Shown one piece after another: positions 39,513 to 49,904 of a stretch of 64,000 nt of DNA. The DNA lies in contig NZ_BAEN01000059.1 of assembly GCF_000314975.1 (NCBI RefSeq), positions 184,657 through 248,656 on the forward strand. Direction: 5' to 3'. Below the pieces are notes generated by a model. It was not told the DNA's origin and did not search any database. It saw nothing but the letters and a program-made list of their open reading frames with translations. The DNA is from Aliiglaciecola lipolytica E3. GTDB lineage: Bacteria; Pseudomonadota; Gammaproteobacteria; Enterobacterales; Alteromonadaceae. How positions within the stretch are numbered: position 1 is the first letter of the stretch; the number at the start of each line of letters is the position of its first letter. A program made the position numbers and the translations under genes.

Positions 39513-40288
39513 TGAACCGTAAAGTTTGCTTACTCTTGTTGGCAACTATATTGCTCGGCGGGTGTGCTTCAAAACAGGCGGCATATGATCAAGCCGAGAA
39601 TGTTGAATATAATGATCCACGCGATTCCTTAGAAGGATTTAACCGCGTCATGTGGGACTTCAATTATGACGTGCTTGATGCTTATATACTGAGACCCACA
39701 ACCGTTGTTTACGTGGATTATGTGCCTCAGCCTGCACGGCAAGGGTTATTCAATGCGGCATTAAATCTCGAAGAACCTTCGAATTCAGTGAATAATCTTC
39801 TACAAGGAAAAGTGGGCGGTAGTTTAACCAGTTTGGGACGGTTCGTGCTCAATTCTACTGTTGGTATTTTAGGATTTATTGATGTTGCCGAGAAGATCGG
39901 CTTGGAACGAGAAGAAGAAGAGTTTGGTGAAGTATTAGGAAAGTACGGTGTTGGTACCGGTACTTATTTAATGATCCCAGCAATGGGACCTTCTGATATT
40001 CGCTCAATTGTCGGTGATGTGGTTGATTCATCCTATTTCCCATTACAAGACCTTTCGTTTTATGCGGCCGCTGTTCGCACCGGTATAAAGGCATTAGAAG
40101 CAAGAGCTCAGTTGATAGAGCAAGAAGGGCAATTAGAGCAATCATTGGATCCTTACGCGTTTGTAAAAAATGCGTATTTTCAGAATCTTGAATTTAGGGT
40201 GACGGACGGGAAAGTGCCACCCTCTGATTTAAACACTGATCCGGAAGTGGAAGAAGAGAACTTTGAGGACTTTTTAGACGATTTATAA
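39512..40288 (+). CDS. mlaA: Outer-membrane lipoprotein MlaA (VacJ)
   Basis: MlaA removes phospholipid from the outer leaflet of the outer membrane and passes it to the MlaC/FEDB pathway. The 258-residue protein has the lipobox LLGGC (Cys 18). It carries the family motifs YNDPRDSLEGFNRVMWDFNY, PSNSVNNLLQG, FVLNSTVGILGFIDVA, EFGEVLGKYGVGTGTYLMIP and GPSDIRS. The C-terminal tail is acidic. Overlapping ccmI by one base, it is co-transcribed with the ccm genes. The mla transporter genes are not in this window. Confidence 0.97.
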   Translation: MNRKVCLLLLATILLGGCASKQAAYDQAENVEYNDPRDSLEGFNRVMWDFNYDVLDAYILRPTTVVYVDYVPQPARQGLFNAALNLEEPSNSVNNLLQGKVGGSLTSLGRFVLNSTVGILGFIDVAEKIGLEREEEEFGEVLGKYGVGTGTYLMIPAMGPSDIRSIVGDVVDSSYFPLQDLSFYAAAVRTGIKALEARAQLIEQEGQLEQSLDPYAFVKNAYFQNLEFRVTDGKVPPSDLNTDPEVEEENFEDFLDDL

Positions 40289-40298
40289 AATCGTCTAA
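40274..40298 (+). promoter_or_regulatory. Perfect 11-bp stem-loop spanning the mlaA stop codon
   Basis: TTAGACGATTT (40274-40284), loop ATA (40285-40287) and AAATCGTCTAA (40288-40298) are exact inverted copies. The mlaA TAA (40286-40288) lies in the loop. The stem ends 18 bases before the murI start and there is no U-tract. It could slow transcript passage or control murI translation, or protect the ccm-mlaA message from decay. Confidence 0.65.
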
Positions 40299-40315
40299 AC
40301 CATTAAGGACATCGT

Positions 40316-41125
40316 TTGTTGTCTCACCAAAACAACGCAGCAATTGGCATTTTTGATTCAGGTATCGGAGGAATATCGGTCGCTGCGGCTATCCGCAAAA
40401 TGATGCCTGAAGAAAATATCCTTTATGTGGCAGATAGCGCAAATGCCCCTTATGGCGGAAAGTCTGAGCAATTTGTATTGCAACGTTGTCAGCGCATTGT
40501 TGAGTTTCTTATTCAGCAAAAAGTCAAACTGATCGTGGTTGCATGTAACACGGCGACGTTAATTTGTATTTCAAAATTACGCGCTTTATATCCAATTCAA
40601 TTTATCGGTGTTGAGCCAGGTATTAAACCAGCTTTGTTAGCCAGCCAATCAGGTGTTGTCGGTGTTCTTGCAACTCAAAATACCGTCAATAGTTTGCAAT
40701 ATCGACAGCTAGTGTCGCGTTTAAGTCAACAGAGCCGAGTGCTATCTCAGGCTTGTAACGGACTAGTAGACAGAATTGAGGCGGGCGAAATCGAATCTAC
40801 AAGTACCCAGCTACTCATCAAACAATTTGTAACCCCGCTAATCGACCAAGGTGCTGATCAGATTGTTCTAGGCTGCACACATTATGGATTCGTTAGCCGT
40901 CAAATTCATGAGATTGTGAAGGACAGAGCTAGTTTGGTGAACACCAGCGATGCTATAGCAAGACAGACGTTGGCGGTACTAAACCGAGAAGGTCTTAAAA
41001 GTACGGATACACAACAAGGAGAAACCGTGCTTTTTTCCAATCAGGCAAATCCAAATTCTTTGAATATCGTTGAGCATTTGTGGCCAAATGAAGTTGAAGT
41101 AATACACCCATTTCCTGTGGATTAA
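40316..41125 (+). CDS. murI: Glutamate racemase
   Basis: MurI converts L-glutamate to D-glutamate for peptidoglycan. The 269-residue protein shows IGIFDSGIGGISVA, SANAPYGGKS, the catalytic Cys in VVACNTATL, and the second catalytic Cys in LGCTHYGF. The start is TTG 40316 (another TTG follows directly), supported by TAAGGA upstream. No ATG precedes the conserved IFDSGIGG motif. The use of TTG with a nearby stem-loop suggests low expression. Confidence 0.96.
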   Translation: MLSHQNNAAIGIFDSGIGGISVAAAIRKMMPEENILYVADSANAPYGGKSEQFVLQRCQRIVEFLIQQKVKLIVVACNTATLICISKLRALYPIQFIGVEPGIKPALLASQSGVVGVLATQNTVNSLQYRQLVSRLSQQSRVLSQACNGLVDRIEAGEIESTSTQLLIKQFVTPLIDQGADQIVLGCTHYGFVSRQIHEIVKDRASLVNTSDAIARQTLAVLNREGLKSTDTQQGETVLFSNQANPNSLNIVEHLWPNEVEVIHPFPVD

Positions 41126-41199
41126 AACAGTTTTTTATTTGGAAATCGTGTTGGTTCAGACTATGGTTATTCGGACTTTTATAAACTTGGAATTCGACA

Positions 41200-41739
41200 A
41201 TGCGTTACCTAATCATTGCTGTTAGCGCACTCATTCTCACAGCCTGTGCCAGTCACAAAAACGTTTATCAGGGCGAGCACTTGGTTGTCCCGTCTATTGC
41301 AGAACTTAAAAGTTGGCAGTTATTTCATAAAGAAGATAAAACCTATCGATCTGATATGTGGCAAAAACGTGGTGAGCGTTGGGCTGATACTTTTGCGGTG
41401 AGTATATATTATCATCAGATAGCTGATTTAACTCAGAAGCGATTGCAAATGGATGAGCCAGGTAAGTCGCATTGCCAAGAATTTCAATCTATCGATATGT
41501 CACACCCTAAAATGTCAGGTCAGGGCGTGAACTTTTGGCAAACTCGATGTTTCGTCGGGGAGCGGGAAGTTGCGCGAATGCTGCATTTGATGATGCAAGG
41601 TCAAGAGAGTTTTTATCACATTCAAAAAGTCTGGGCTTTTGAGGTTGAAGAAAGCACTTTTGAGCAATGGAAACAACGTATGGAAGATACCTTTCTATGC
41701 GATATGGGGGCACAAAACAATACTTGCCCGCAGTCTTAA
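41200..41739 (+). CDS. Small lipoprotein of unknown function
   Basis: The 179-residue protein begins MRYLIIAVSALILTAC, a signal peptide with lipobox LTAC (Cys 16). The mature part is charged with several Trp, His and Met residues, and has four Cys residues that could form two disulfides (SHCQEFQ, TRCFVG, LCDMG, NTCPQS). It follows murI after 74 bases and may share its transcript. GGAATT lies before the ATG. I do not recognise the family. Confidence 0.75.
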   Translation: MRYLIIAVSALILTACASHKNVYQGEHLVVPSIAELKSWQLFHKEDKTYRSDMWQKRGERWADTFAVSIYYHQIADLTQKRLQMDEPGKSHCQEFQSIDMSHPKMSGQGVNFWQTRCFVGEREVARMLHLMMQGQESFYHIQKVWAFEVEESTFEQWKQRMEDTFLCDMGAQNNTCPQS

Positions 41740-42117
41740 GAATTCATATTTCGCTACAGTCACTTAGCAAATTAGAGTTAAATTCCATAGGGTTTAGCAC
41801 CCAGATTAAATCTCCCAGCACCGCTGAGTGTGGCGTAGACGAGCACGCTAGCTAAATATAGAAAAACTACATTTAGCTATGAAATTAATTCACTTTAGAC
41901 GTGTTTTGATATCATGCTTTCTAGTTTGTTAAATTAGAGTTTTTATATAACTAATTGATTTTAATATAAATTAACGTTGCACTCCATTTTCCAATTAAGT
42001 GGCCTACACTTTGCTGTATACCATTGATATAAAAATAATAATTGGAAAATACGTTGAATACTCAATCGACAGAATTAAAAACTGTTTATTCTGCGCCTGT
42101 ATTTTTGGGGAGGTTGC
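41740..42117. other. 378-base intergenic region with an inverted repeat
   Basis: I see no gene here. TAGCTAAAT (41849-41857) and ATTTAGCTA (41871-41879) are exact inverted copies with a 13-base loop. They may end the preceding transcript, although no U-tract follows. The right half is AT-rich and should hold the promoter of the next operon, whose GGGGAGG ribosome site lies just before 42118. Confidence 0.45.
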
Positions 42118-42906
42118 ATGACAGTTGAATATCGTCCTTCTATTGCCGTTACAGGGCCGGATAAATCTGGTCTTACGGCTTGGCTATTTACCTCGCTTAA
42201 TGTACGCATTGCAGGCGGGTATCCGGTACGAGTCACACCAAGTCGTTTCGAAGGGAGTTTCCATTTTGACGGCGTTATTATTGGTGGTGGTTCAGACATC
42301 CACCCAGATAACTACACTGCACAGAGAACTCCAAATGTGAATCGTTCACTATGGCTCAAGATTAAAGAAGTATTATGTTATCCGATGGAACTGTTGAGTT
42401 ACTTTTCAAAACCTGCATACGATAAAGAGCGAGATGAAATGGAGAAGCAGTTTATTGATTTCGCAATTGAACACGATAAACCCATTTTAGGGATTTGCCG
42501 CGGGCATCAACTTTTGAATGCTAAATTAGGCGGCACTATGTATCAATCTACCTTACCTTTACTGCAAAAAAAAATGCGGATCCGTAGCCCCTTTCCTAGA
42601 AAAAAAGTTATTTACACAAAAGATGAATCACTGATTTCAGAGATCGCTGGAGATGATCCTATTGAAGTGAACGCGATTCATTCACAGGCAATAGCAAAGC
42701 CCGCAGACGATTTAGAGGTGACCGCAAAAGAGAAAGCTGGAATTAGTCAAGTAATTGAAAGTAAAAGTAGTGACAAATTGCTTGGCGTGCAATGGCATCC
42801 TGAATATTTGTTTTATATGAAAGCACATAGAAATATATTCGAATGGCTGGTGCAAACAGCTAAACAAGATAGCAAAAATATGGGTGATAATAATGGCGAA
42901 AAGTAA
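42118..42906 (+). CDS. Class I glutamine amidotransferase, gamma-glutamyl-GABA hydrolase (peptidase C26) type
   Basis: The 262-residue protein has the C26/PuuD-type pattern: VIIGGGSDIHPDNY for the oxyanion region, nucleophile Cys 127 in ILGICRGHQLLNAKLGGTMYQ, INAIHSQAI-like VNAIHSQAIAKPA, and QWHPEYL with the catalytic His/Glu. Family members cleave gamma-glutamyl amides such as gamma-glutamyl-GABA. No polyamine-degradation genes are nearby, so the substrate is uncertain. The C-terminus overlaps the next gene by 14 bases. Confidence 0.88.
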   Translation: MTVEYRPSIAVTGPDKSGLTAWLFTSLNVRIAGGYPVRVTPSRFEGSFHFDGVIIGGGSDIHPDNYTAQRTPNVNRSLWLKIKEVLCYPMELLSYFSKPAYDKERDEMEKQFIDFAIEHDKPILGICRGHQLLNAKLGGTMYQSTLPLLQKKMRIRSPFPRKKVIYTKDESLISEIAGDDPIEVNAIHSQAIAKPADDLEVTAKEKAGISQVIESKSSDKLLGVQWHPEYLFYMKAHRNIFEWLVQTAKQDSKNMGDNNGEK

Positions 42907-43552
42907 CTACATAAAATTGGGTGTGATTGTTACAATATTAATTGCTGCAGTTATTGCTTATTTTTTCACTCCACTTGGAGACTATTTGAGTATCGAGAAA
43001 ATAACAGAATTCACAGACAGCGTACCTCAGAGTTTTACCACTGCACTGGTCTTTTTAGGCGTTTTTTTTATTGGGGGAAGTCTTCTGGTCCCAATTCCAT
43101 TGATGGCTTTCGCAGTGGGTCTAGTCTTTAATCTTTGGATCAGTATTTTAATTTGCATTCCCGGCTTTTTATTCGCCAGTTTAAGTGGTTATGGTGTAGG
43201 TAGATTCATCGGCGTAGAAGTTTTCGGTGAAAAGATTGGTAAGAGTCTAGAAAAGGTCAAAGATAAAATGGATGATAAAGGAGCTTGGGCTGTCCTTGCT
43301 TTGCGACTTGCACCAACTCCACCGTTCACTGTCACTAGTATTATTGGTGGTTCATTGCAGCTTAATATATGGAAATATGCTTTAGGTTCGACGCTTGGTA
43401 TTATGCCTCTTGGGTTAAGTGCGGTGTTTTTTGGAGAAGGAGCGTTAAAAATGATGAAAGAGCCTTCGGGCTTAGCAGCGACCTCAATCGTTGCTGCAGT
43501 GATTTTATTTATTGTTTATCGCATTATGGTTAGAAAGCAAACTGAACAATAA
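42893..43552 (+). CDS. TVP38/TMEM64-family (DedA superfamily) membrane protein
   Basis: From ATG 42893 the protein has 219 residues (an earlier in-frame ATG exists at 42884). It has about five membrane helices and the family motifs FIGGSLLVPIPLMAFAVG, GYGVGRFIG and LALRLAPTPPFTVTSIIGGSLQLN. DedA/VTT-domain proteins act in phospholipid or undecaprenyl-phosphate translocation in some bacteria. The activity of this subgroup is unproven. It overlaps the amidotransferase gene, so the two are co-expressed. Confidence 0.88.
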   Translation: MAKSNYIKLGVIVTILIAAVIAYFFTPLGDYLSIEKITEFTDSVPQSFTTALVFLGVFFIGGSLLVPIPLMAFAVGLVFNLWISILICIPGFLFASLSGYGVGRFIGVEVFGEKIGKSLEKVKDKMDDKGAWAVLALRLAPTPPFTVTSIIGGSLQLNIWKYALGSTLGIMPLGLSAVFFGEGALKMMKEPSGLAATSIVAAVILFIVYRIMVRKQTEQ

Positions 43553-43587
43553 CCCAATCAACTCAATGGATAGAATTTAGGCCAAGT

Positions 43588-44490
43588 ATGATCCCACTGG
43601 TATTTCACCCGATTTATTCAATCTTAGATTTACCCGTGCGGCATCGCTTTCCGATTCAAAAGTATCAGGCAATCTATTCGCAATTGCGGGAACTGGGTGT
43701 TCCTGAAACTCAATTTTATCAACCAGAACCTGTTGCTATCGATAACCTAAAACAGGTTTTCAACCCGCTTTACATTCAAGAACTCACCTCCGGAAAACTT
43801 GATGCGAAAGCAATGAGACGTATTGGTTTTCCATGGTCAGAGCAACTGATTACTCGTACCTTGACGGCTGCAGGAGGAACCTTGTTGGCGAGTCAATTGG
43901 CATTAGAGTATGGAAAAGCAATTAATCTCACCGGTGGATACCATCACGCATTTGCTAATTTTGGTTCTGGGTTTTGTATGGTCAATGATTTGTATTTAAG
44001 CGCACTACAAATGTTACGACATCCGCAAATTGACCGCGTTTTGATATTTGATTGTGACGTTCATCAGGGCGATGGTACTGCAAAGTTGGCGGAGAATAAT
44101 CCGAATATAAAAACAGTTTCTATTCACGGTGAGAAGAACTTTCCGCATCGCAAACAACAGTCTGATTTAGACTTTCCGCTACCAAAAGGCACAACTGATT
44201 TCGACTATTTGGACACTGTCGATTGTGCGTTAAATTTAGCCATTAATAGTTTCCAACCCGATGCTGTGATTTATGATGCAGGTGTGGATGTCCATGAAAA
44301 TGACGATTTAGGCCATTTATTGATCAGTACTCAGGGGGTATATTTACGCGACAAATTAGTTTTCGAACTTTGTGAGCGCAAAGGTTTACCTGTCGCTGCT
44401 GTTATCGGCGGAGGTTATCAGCGCAATATCGATGCCTTAGTAGATGTGCATTTACAACTTTTTCAAGCCGCGGGCGTTTATCAAAAATAA
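43588..44490 (+). CDS. Histone deacetylase-superfamily protein
   Basis: The 300-residue protein shows LTGGYHHAFANFGSGFCMVND (catalytic His pair), LIFDCDVHQGDGTA (zinc-binding Asp/His), VSIHGEKNFPHRK and IYDAGVDVHENDDLG (second zinc Asp), with VIGGGYQRN near the end. Bacterial members deacetylate small molecules such as acetylpolyamines, or acetoin-pathway components, or proteins. It lies 35 bases after the membrane-protein gene and converges with fadH. The substrate is not evident. Confidence 0.92.
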   Translation: MIPLVFHPIYSILDLPVRHRFPIQKYQAIYSQLRELGVPETQFYQPEPVAIDNLKQVFNPLYIQELTSGKLDAKAMRRIGFPWSEQLITRTLTAAGGTLLASQLALEYGKAINLTGGYHHAFANFGSGFCMVNDLYLSALQMLRHPQIDRVLIFDCDVHQGDGTAKLAENNPNIKTVSIHGEKNFPHRKQQSDLDFPLPKGTTDFDYLDTVDCALNLAINSFQPDAVIYDAGVDVHENDDLGHLLISTQGVYLRDKLVFELCERKGLPVAAVIGGGYQRNIDALVDVHLQLFQAAGVYQK

Positions 44491-44557
44491 GTAACATGGC
44501 CTTAGCCCATGGTGTTTGTCTCTGGAATCGAGGATAAATCCCCGCGCTACGGCATCC

Positions 44558-46624
<2,067 letters not shown>

Positions 46625-46696
46625 CTAACGCTGGTGTGCAACTATTTGCACTTATTAAGCAGTCTGTTTTTCATTTTTTAGGGTCGCAATCTAGTT

Positions 46697-47701
46697 ATGA
46701 GTCAACACTACCAAGTCGTTATATTGGAGCTATTACAACACTATTTTTCTGATAAAAAGGTGAGCAAAGTTGAGGCTATTCAATCATTATGGAGCGGCTA
46801 CGGTGAAATCGCGCGCTATTGGGTGCCATCTAAAAAATCCTCGTATGTTGTAAAAGCAGTCAACCCAAACGCGGGTTCACAGCACCCAAGAGGATGGAAT
46901 ACTTCAATATCTCATCAGCGAAAGATGAACTCTTATCAAAACGAACAGCTTTTTTATCAACATTACAGCCCTATGACTAATGCCCTTTGTCGTGTGCCAA
47001 TTTGCTACGCTGTGGGTAAGAGTAATCAAGTCAGTTGGTTAATTATGGAAGATTTAGATCAAAGTGGGTTCATAAATCGCTGTGACCACGCGCCATTGTC
47101 GATGATAAAACTCGGTATTCGCTGGCTTGCTTATTTTCATGCGCGGTTTTTAGAACATCAAACCACAAAGCTTTGGCCAATAGGCACTTATTGGCATCTG
47201 AAAACTCGCCCTGATGAATTTCAAAAGATGTCAAAAGGAGAGCTGAAAAATGCCGCCTTCGATATTGACAAAGCACTTAATGCTGCAAGCCATCAAGCTT
47301 TACTGCATGGTGATGCTAAGTTAGCCAACTTGTGCTTTACAACTGACAACGACAATTTAGCTGCAGTTGATTTTCAATATGTCGGTAAAGGTATCGGGAT
47401 GAAAGATGTCGCTTACTTTTTGGGAAGCTGCTTGGATGAAAGGGGCCTGTTCGAACATGCAGAAGATTTGCTCAACCAGTACTTTGGTTTTTTACTTGAA
47501 GCCATTAATTATTACCAAATTAGCTATGACTTCGATAGTTTAGAAAAACAATGGAGAACCTTGTATCCCTTAGCATGGGCTGATTTTAATCGCTTTTTAA
47601 GTGGTTGGGCCGTCGAGCATTATAAACTCAATGACTACATGAAATTGCAAACTGAGCTAGCCTTACACTATTTATCAAACCAGCATAAAACAGGCAGCTA
47701 A
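46697..47701 (+). CDS. Phosphotransferase-family protein (ecdysteroid kinase/DUF1679-like)
   Basis: The 334-residue protein has an aminoglycoside-phosphotransferase/choline-kinase fold: a nucleotide-binding N-lobe with SSYVVKAVNP (Lys) and hinge LIMEDLDQSGF, catalytic loop LLHGDAKLANLCF and metal motif AAVDFQYVGKGIGMKDVAYFLG. These features match the EcKL/DUF1679 group of small-molecule kinases. The physiological substrate in bacteria is unknown. It is divergent from fadH and its last 27 bases overlap the convergent TSUP gene. Confidence 0.85.
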   Translation: MSQHYQVVILELLQHYFSDKKVSKVEAIQSLWSGYGEIARYWVPSKKSSYVVKAVNPNAGSQHPRGWNTSISHQRKMNSYQNEQLFYQHYSPMTNALCRVPICYAVGKSNQVSWLIMEDLDQSGFINRCDHAPLSMIKLGIRWLAYFHARFLEHQTTKLWPIGTYWHLKTRPDEFQKMSKGELKNAAFDIDKALNAASHQALLHGDAKLANLCFTTDNDNLAAVDFQYVGKGIGMKDVAYFLGSCLDERGLFEHAEDLLNQYFGFLLEAINYYQISYDFDSLEKQWRTLYPLAWADFNRFLSGWAVEHYKLNDYMKLQTELALHYLSNQHKTGS

Positions 47702-48427
47702 AGCAGTAACCGCGATTATCAACCAGCGATATTGTTTGTCTGGAACCCGTTTGACGATATAAATTCCCGCCACGATTCCAAGCGCTATGAAGGGCAGACC
47801 AAGTAAACTTAAACTAAATGAATTGACTGTAATGGTGTCCCAACTCCATACGTGAAAGGGAACTTTAAACACATTGATAACCAAGAAAAACCATGCGGAA
47901 GTACCGATATATTCATTTTTTGGCAGCCTCATACTTAATAGATAAAGTGCCATAACTGAACCGGCGAGATTGCCAATCATGGTGGTAATCCCACCTAACA
48001 TACCCATTAAAATAGCGAACCATAAGTAGTCCGGTATTTTGTCCTTGTTCGCTGTTTCCATCCACAACATGATGCCTAGACTTAGTATGATAATCCAAGC
48101 CATTACTTGCTTAAATATCTCATCATCGATGGTGTTACCAATGAATGTGGCGATCAAAACACCCAATGCTGCAGACGGGAACAATTTAATTAAAAAGCCC
48201 CAATTTGCATGCCGATGATAATATTTTACCGCAAATAAATCGGCCATGATGAGCATAGGTAACATCAAACCAGCAGAGGCCTTTCCTCCAAAAATTAGGG
48301 CAAGAATAGGCACTGCAAACATGGAAATACCATGCACACCAGCTTTTGCCATGCCGATAAAAAAGGCCACAACAATCAGTAATGACAGTTGTTGATAAGT
48401 GAGGCTGTATGTGAATAGTTCAAACAT
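47675..48427 (-). CDS. TSUP-family (TauE/SafE) membrane permease
   Basis: The 250-residue protein (from ATG 48427; a TTG at 48439 is an alternative) has eight hydrophobic segments and the family motifs FFIGMAKAGVHGISMFAVPIL and GMLGGITTMIGNLAGSVMALYLL. It is distinct from the TSUP protein at 16.3 kb. It may export sulfite or import an organic anion. Neighbouring genes give no firm clue. The 3' end overlaps the kinase-like gene. Confidence 0.88.
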   Translation of the reverse strand: MFELFTYSLTYQQLSLLIVVAFFIGMAKAGVHGISMFAVPILALIFGGKASAGLMLPMLIMADLFAVKYYHRHANWGFLIKLFPSAALGVLIATFIGNTIDDEIFKQVMAWIIILSLGIMLWMETANKDKIPDYLWFAILMGMLGGITTMIGNLAGSVMALYLLSMRLPKNEYIGTSAWFFLVINVFKVPFHVWSWDTITVNSFSLSLLGLPFIALGIVAGIYIVKRVPDKQYRWLIIAVTALAACFMLV

Positions 48428-48550
48428 CGAATTGTGCAATTAAGTGGACTTTACAAGTTAATGAAAACACGCCATTTATCCAGATTTAAAAATTAAGTGC
48501 AAGGAGAGTTTCGGATGCATGATGATTTAGTGCATTTAATAACGAAGCGG

Positions 48551-48901
48551 TTAAAGCAACTCCTGTAGTTTAGACAGCCATCTATTTAAGGTTATTTTAG
48601 ATTGCTCCAGTTCTGAAATCTTCTCGTCGATACGCTCGATTTGTGTGCTTATAGCGTCTTGAAGTAGTAAGCAGTTAGGTTTGGAGTTGGCTAGAAATGG
48701 AATAGCGGGCTTAATTTCTTTCAGTGTGAAACCCACAGACTGAGCCATTTTTATAAATTTTAACTCGTCTAAACAAGACTCTGGGTAATCACGATATCCG
48801 TTTGTTTTTCTCGGTGGAATCGTGAGCAAACCAATCTTTTCATAATAACGTAGGGTGTCTTTGCTAATTTCAGCTTTTTTAGCCAATTCATTCGCTTTCA
48901 T
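48551..48901 (-). CDS. MerR-family transcriptional regulator
   Basis: The 116-residue protein has the MerR winged helix-turn-helix (ANELAKKAEISKDTLRYYEKIGLL), RTNGYRDY-type KTNGYRDYPE, then the coiled-coil dimerisation helix. It has Cys 77 (KPNCLLLQD) but no clear metal-binding cysteine pair, so it may respond to an organic or redox signal. It is divergent from the hydrolase pseudogene across a MerR-type promoter. It should regulate that gene and itself. AGGAAC precedes the ATG. Confidence 0.92.
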   Translation of the reverse strand: MKANELAKKAEISKDTLRYYEKIGLLTIPPRKTNGYRDYPESCLDELKFIKMAQSVGFTLKEIKPAIPFLANSKPNCLLLQDAISTQIERIDEKISELEQSKITLNRWLSKLQELL

Positions 48902-48930
48902 TTTTGTTCCTGTTAAGCCTTAAAAAACAC

Positions 48931-48962
48931 TTGACTATAGAGTGTACTCCATACTTTATACT
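48931..48962 (+). promoter_or_regulatory. MerR-type promoter/operator with extended spacer
   Basis: A -35 TTGACT (48931-48936) and -10 TATACT (48957-48962) are separated by 20 bases, the long spacer typical of MerR-activated promoters. The spacer contains an imperfect dyad TATAGAGT-GT-ACTCCATA (one mismatch). It drives transcription toward the hydrolase at 48997. Confidence 0.88.
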
Positions 48963-48996
48963 GACGGTGATTAAATCGCTAATGAGGAAGGCAGTC

Positions 48997-49863
48997 ATGT
49001 CTGAATATCAACCTGTTAATTATCTTGCGACTGATGGTTATGAGATTAAAGGACGCTTTTTTGCAACTGCAAATGCTAAAGCTATCATCGTGATCGCAAG
49101 TGCTACTGGTGTTCCTCAACGCTTTTATCGAAAGTTTGCTATGCAGGCAAATCAGCATAATTTTAACGTCGTAACATTTGATTATCGAGGTGTGGGAGAG
49201 TCGGCCCCCGCGTCTCTAAAGTCGTTTAAAATGGACTACCGGGATTGGGCCGATAAAGATCTTGAAGGCGTTATCAATCGCGTATCCGAGTAACCTTTAC
49301 CGATTTTCGTATTAGGTCATTCATATGGTGGCCAAGCAGTAGGAATGCTGAATAATCATCAGAAGGTAACCGCAGCCTACACATTTGGTACCGGTGCGGG
49401 ATGGCATGGATGGATGCCTATGCTGGAACGCCTAAAAGTATCATTCATGTGGAATATTATTGCGCCTATTTTAACTCGCTATAAAGGCTATCTTGGCTGG
49501 AGCGCGTTGGGCATGGGTGAGGATTTACCGTTGGATGTTTATAAGCAGTGGAAGCGTTGGTGTAGCTTTCCCCATTATTTCTTTCATGATCCGCAATACC
49601 CAGAAATGCATGAAAAATATGAGCAAATCAGCATGCCATTAAAAGCGGTAAATGCGATTGATGACAAATGGGCTTTGCCGCACTCGCGAGATGTTTTTAT
49701 GGCTTACTATAAAAATGTTACTTTGCATACCGCAGACATTGACCCTAAAGAATTTGGCTTAAATGAAATTGGTCATATGGGCTATTTTTATGCTGCAGCA
49801 TCTGGATTGTGGGATGATGTTTTTTCATTTTTCACCTCGCAATTGCCTAAAACGGCCAATTAG
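48997..49863 (+). pseudogene. Alpha/beta hydrolase interrupted by one in-frame TAA
   Basis: Translation from ATG 48997 (AGGAAGG ribosome site) gives 98 residues of an alpha/beta hydrolase (VIASATGVPQRFYRKFA, FDYRGVGESAP). It stops at TAA 49291-49293, and then the same frame continues without a break: PLPIFVLGHSYGGQAVGML, to the true stop at 49861-49863. The nucleophile Ser (GHSYGG, codon 109) lies after the stop, so the truncated product cannot be active. A Gln codon (CAA to TAA) is the simplest original. Everything else, including the promoter, looks intact, so the mutation is recent, or it is an assembly or reading error. Without the stop the protein would be 288 residues. Confidence 0.88.
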
Positions 49864-49870
49864 TTGGCCG
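49853..49870. terminator. Terminator of the prp operon, overlapping the hydrolase stop
   Basis: CGGCCAA (49853-49859), loop TTAG and TTGGCCG (49864-49870) form a perfect 7-bp stem. On the minus strand it is followed by TTTT and lies about 35 bases past the prpF stop, so it ends the prp transcript. The hydrolase TAG (49861-49863) is in the loop. Confidence 0.75.
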
Positions 49871-49904
49871 CTTCAAAAGACACTTCAAAGTAATATAAAC
49901 ATCA

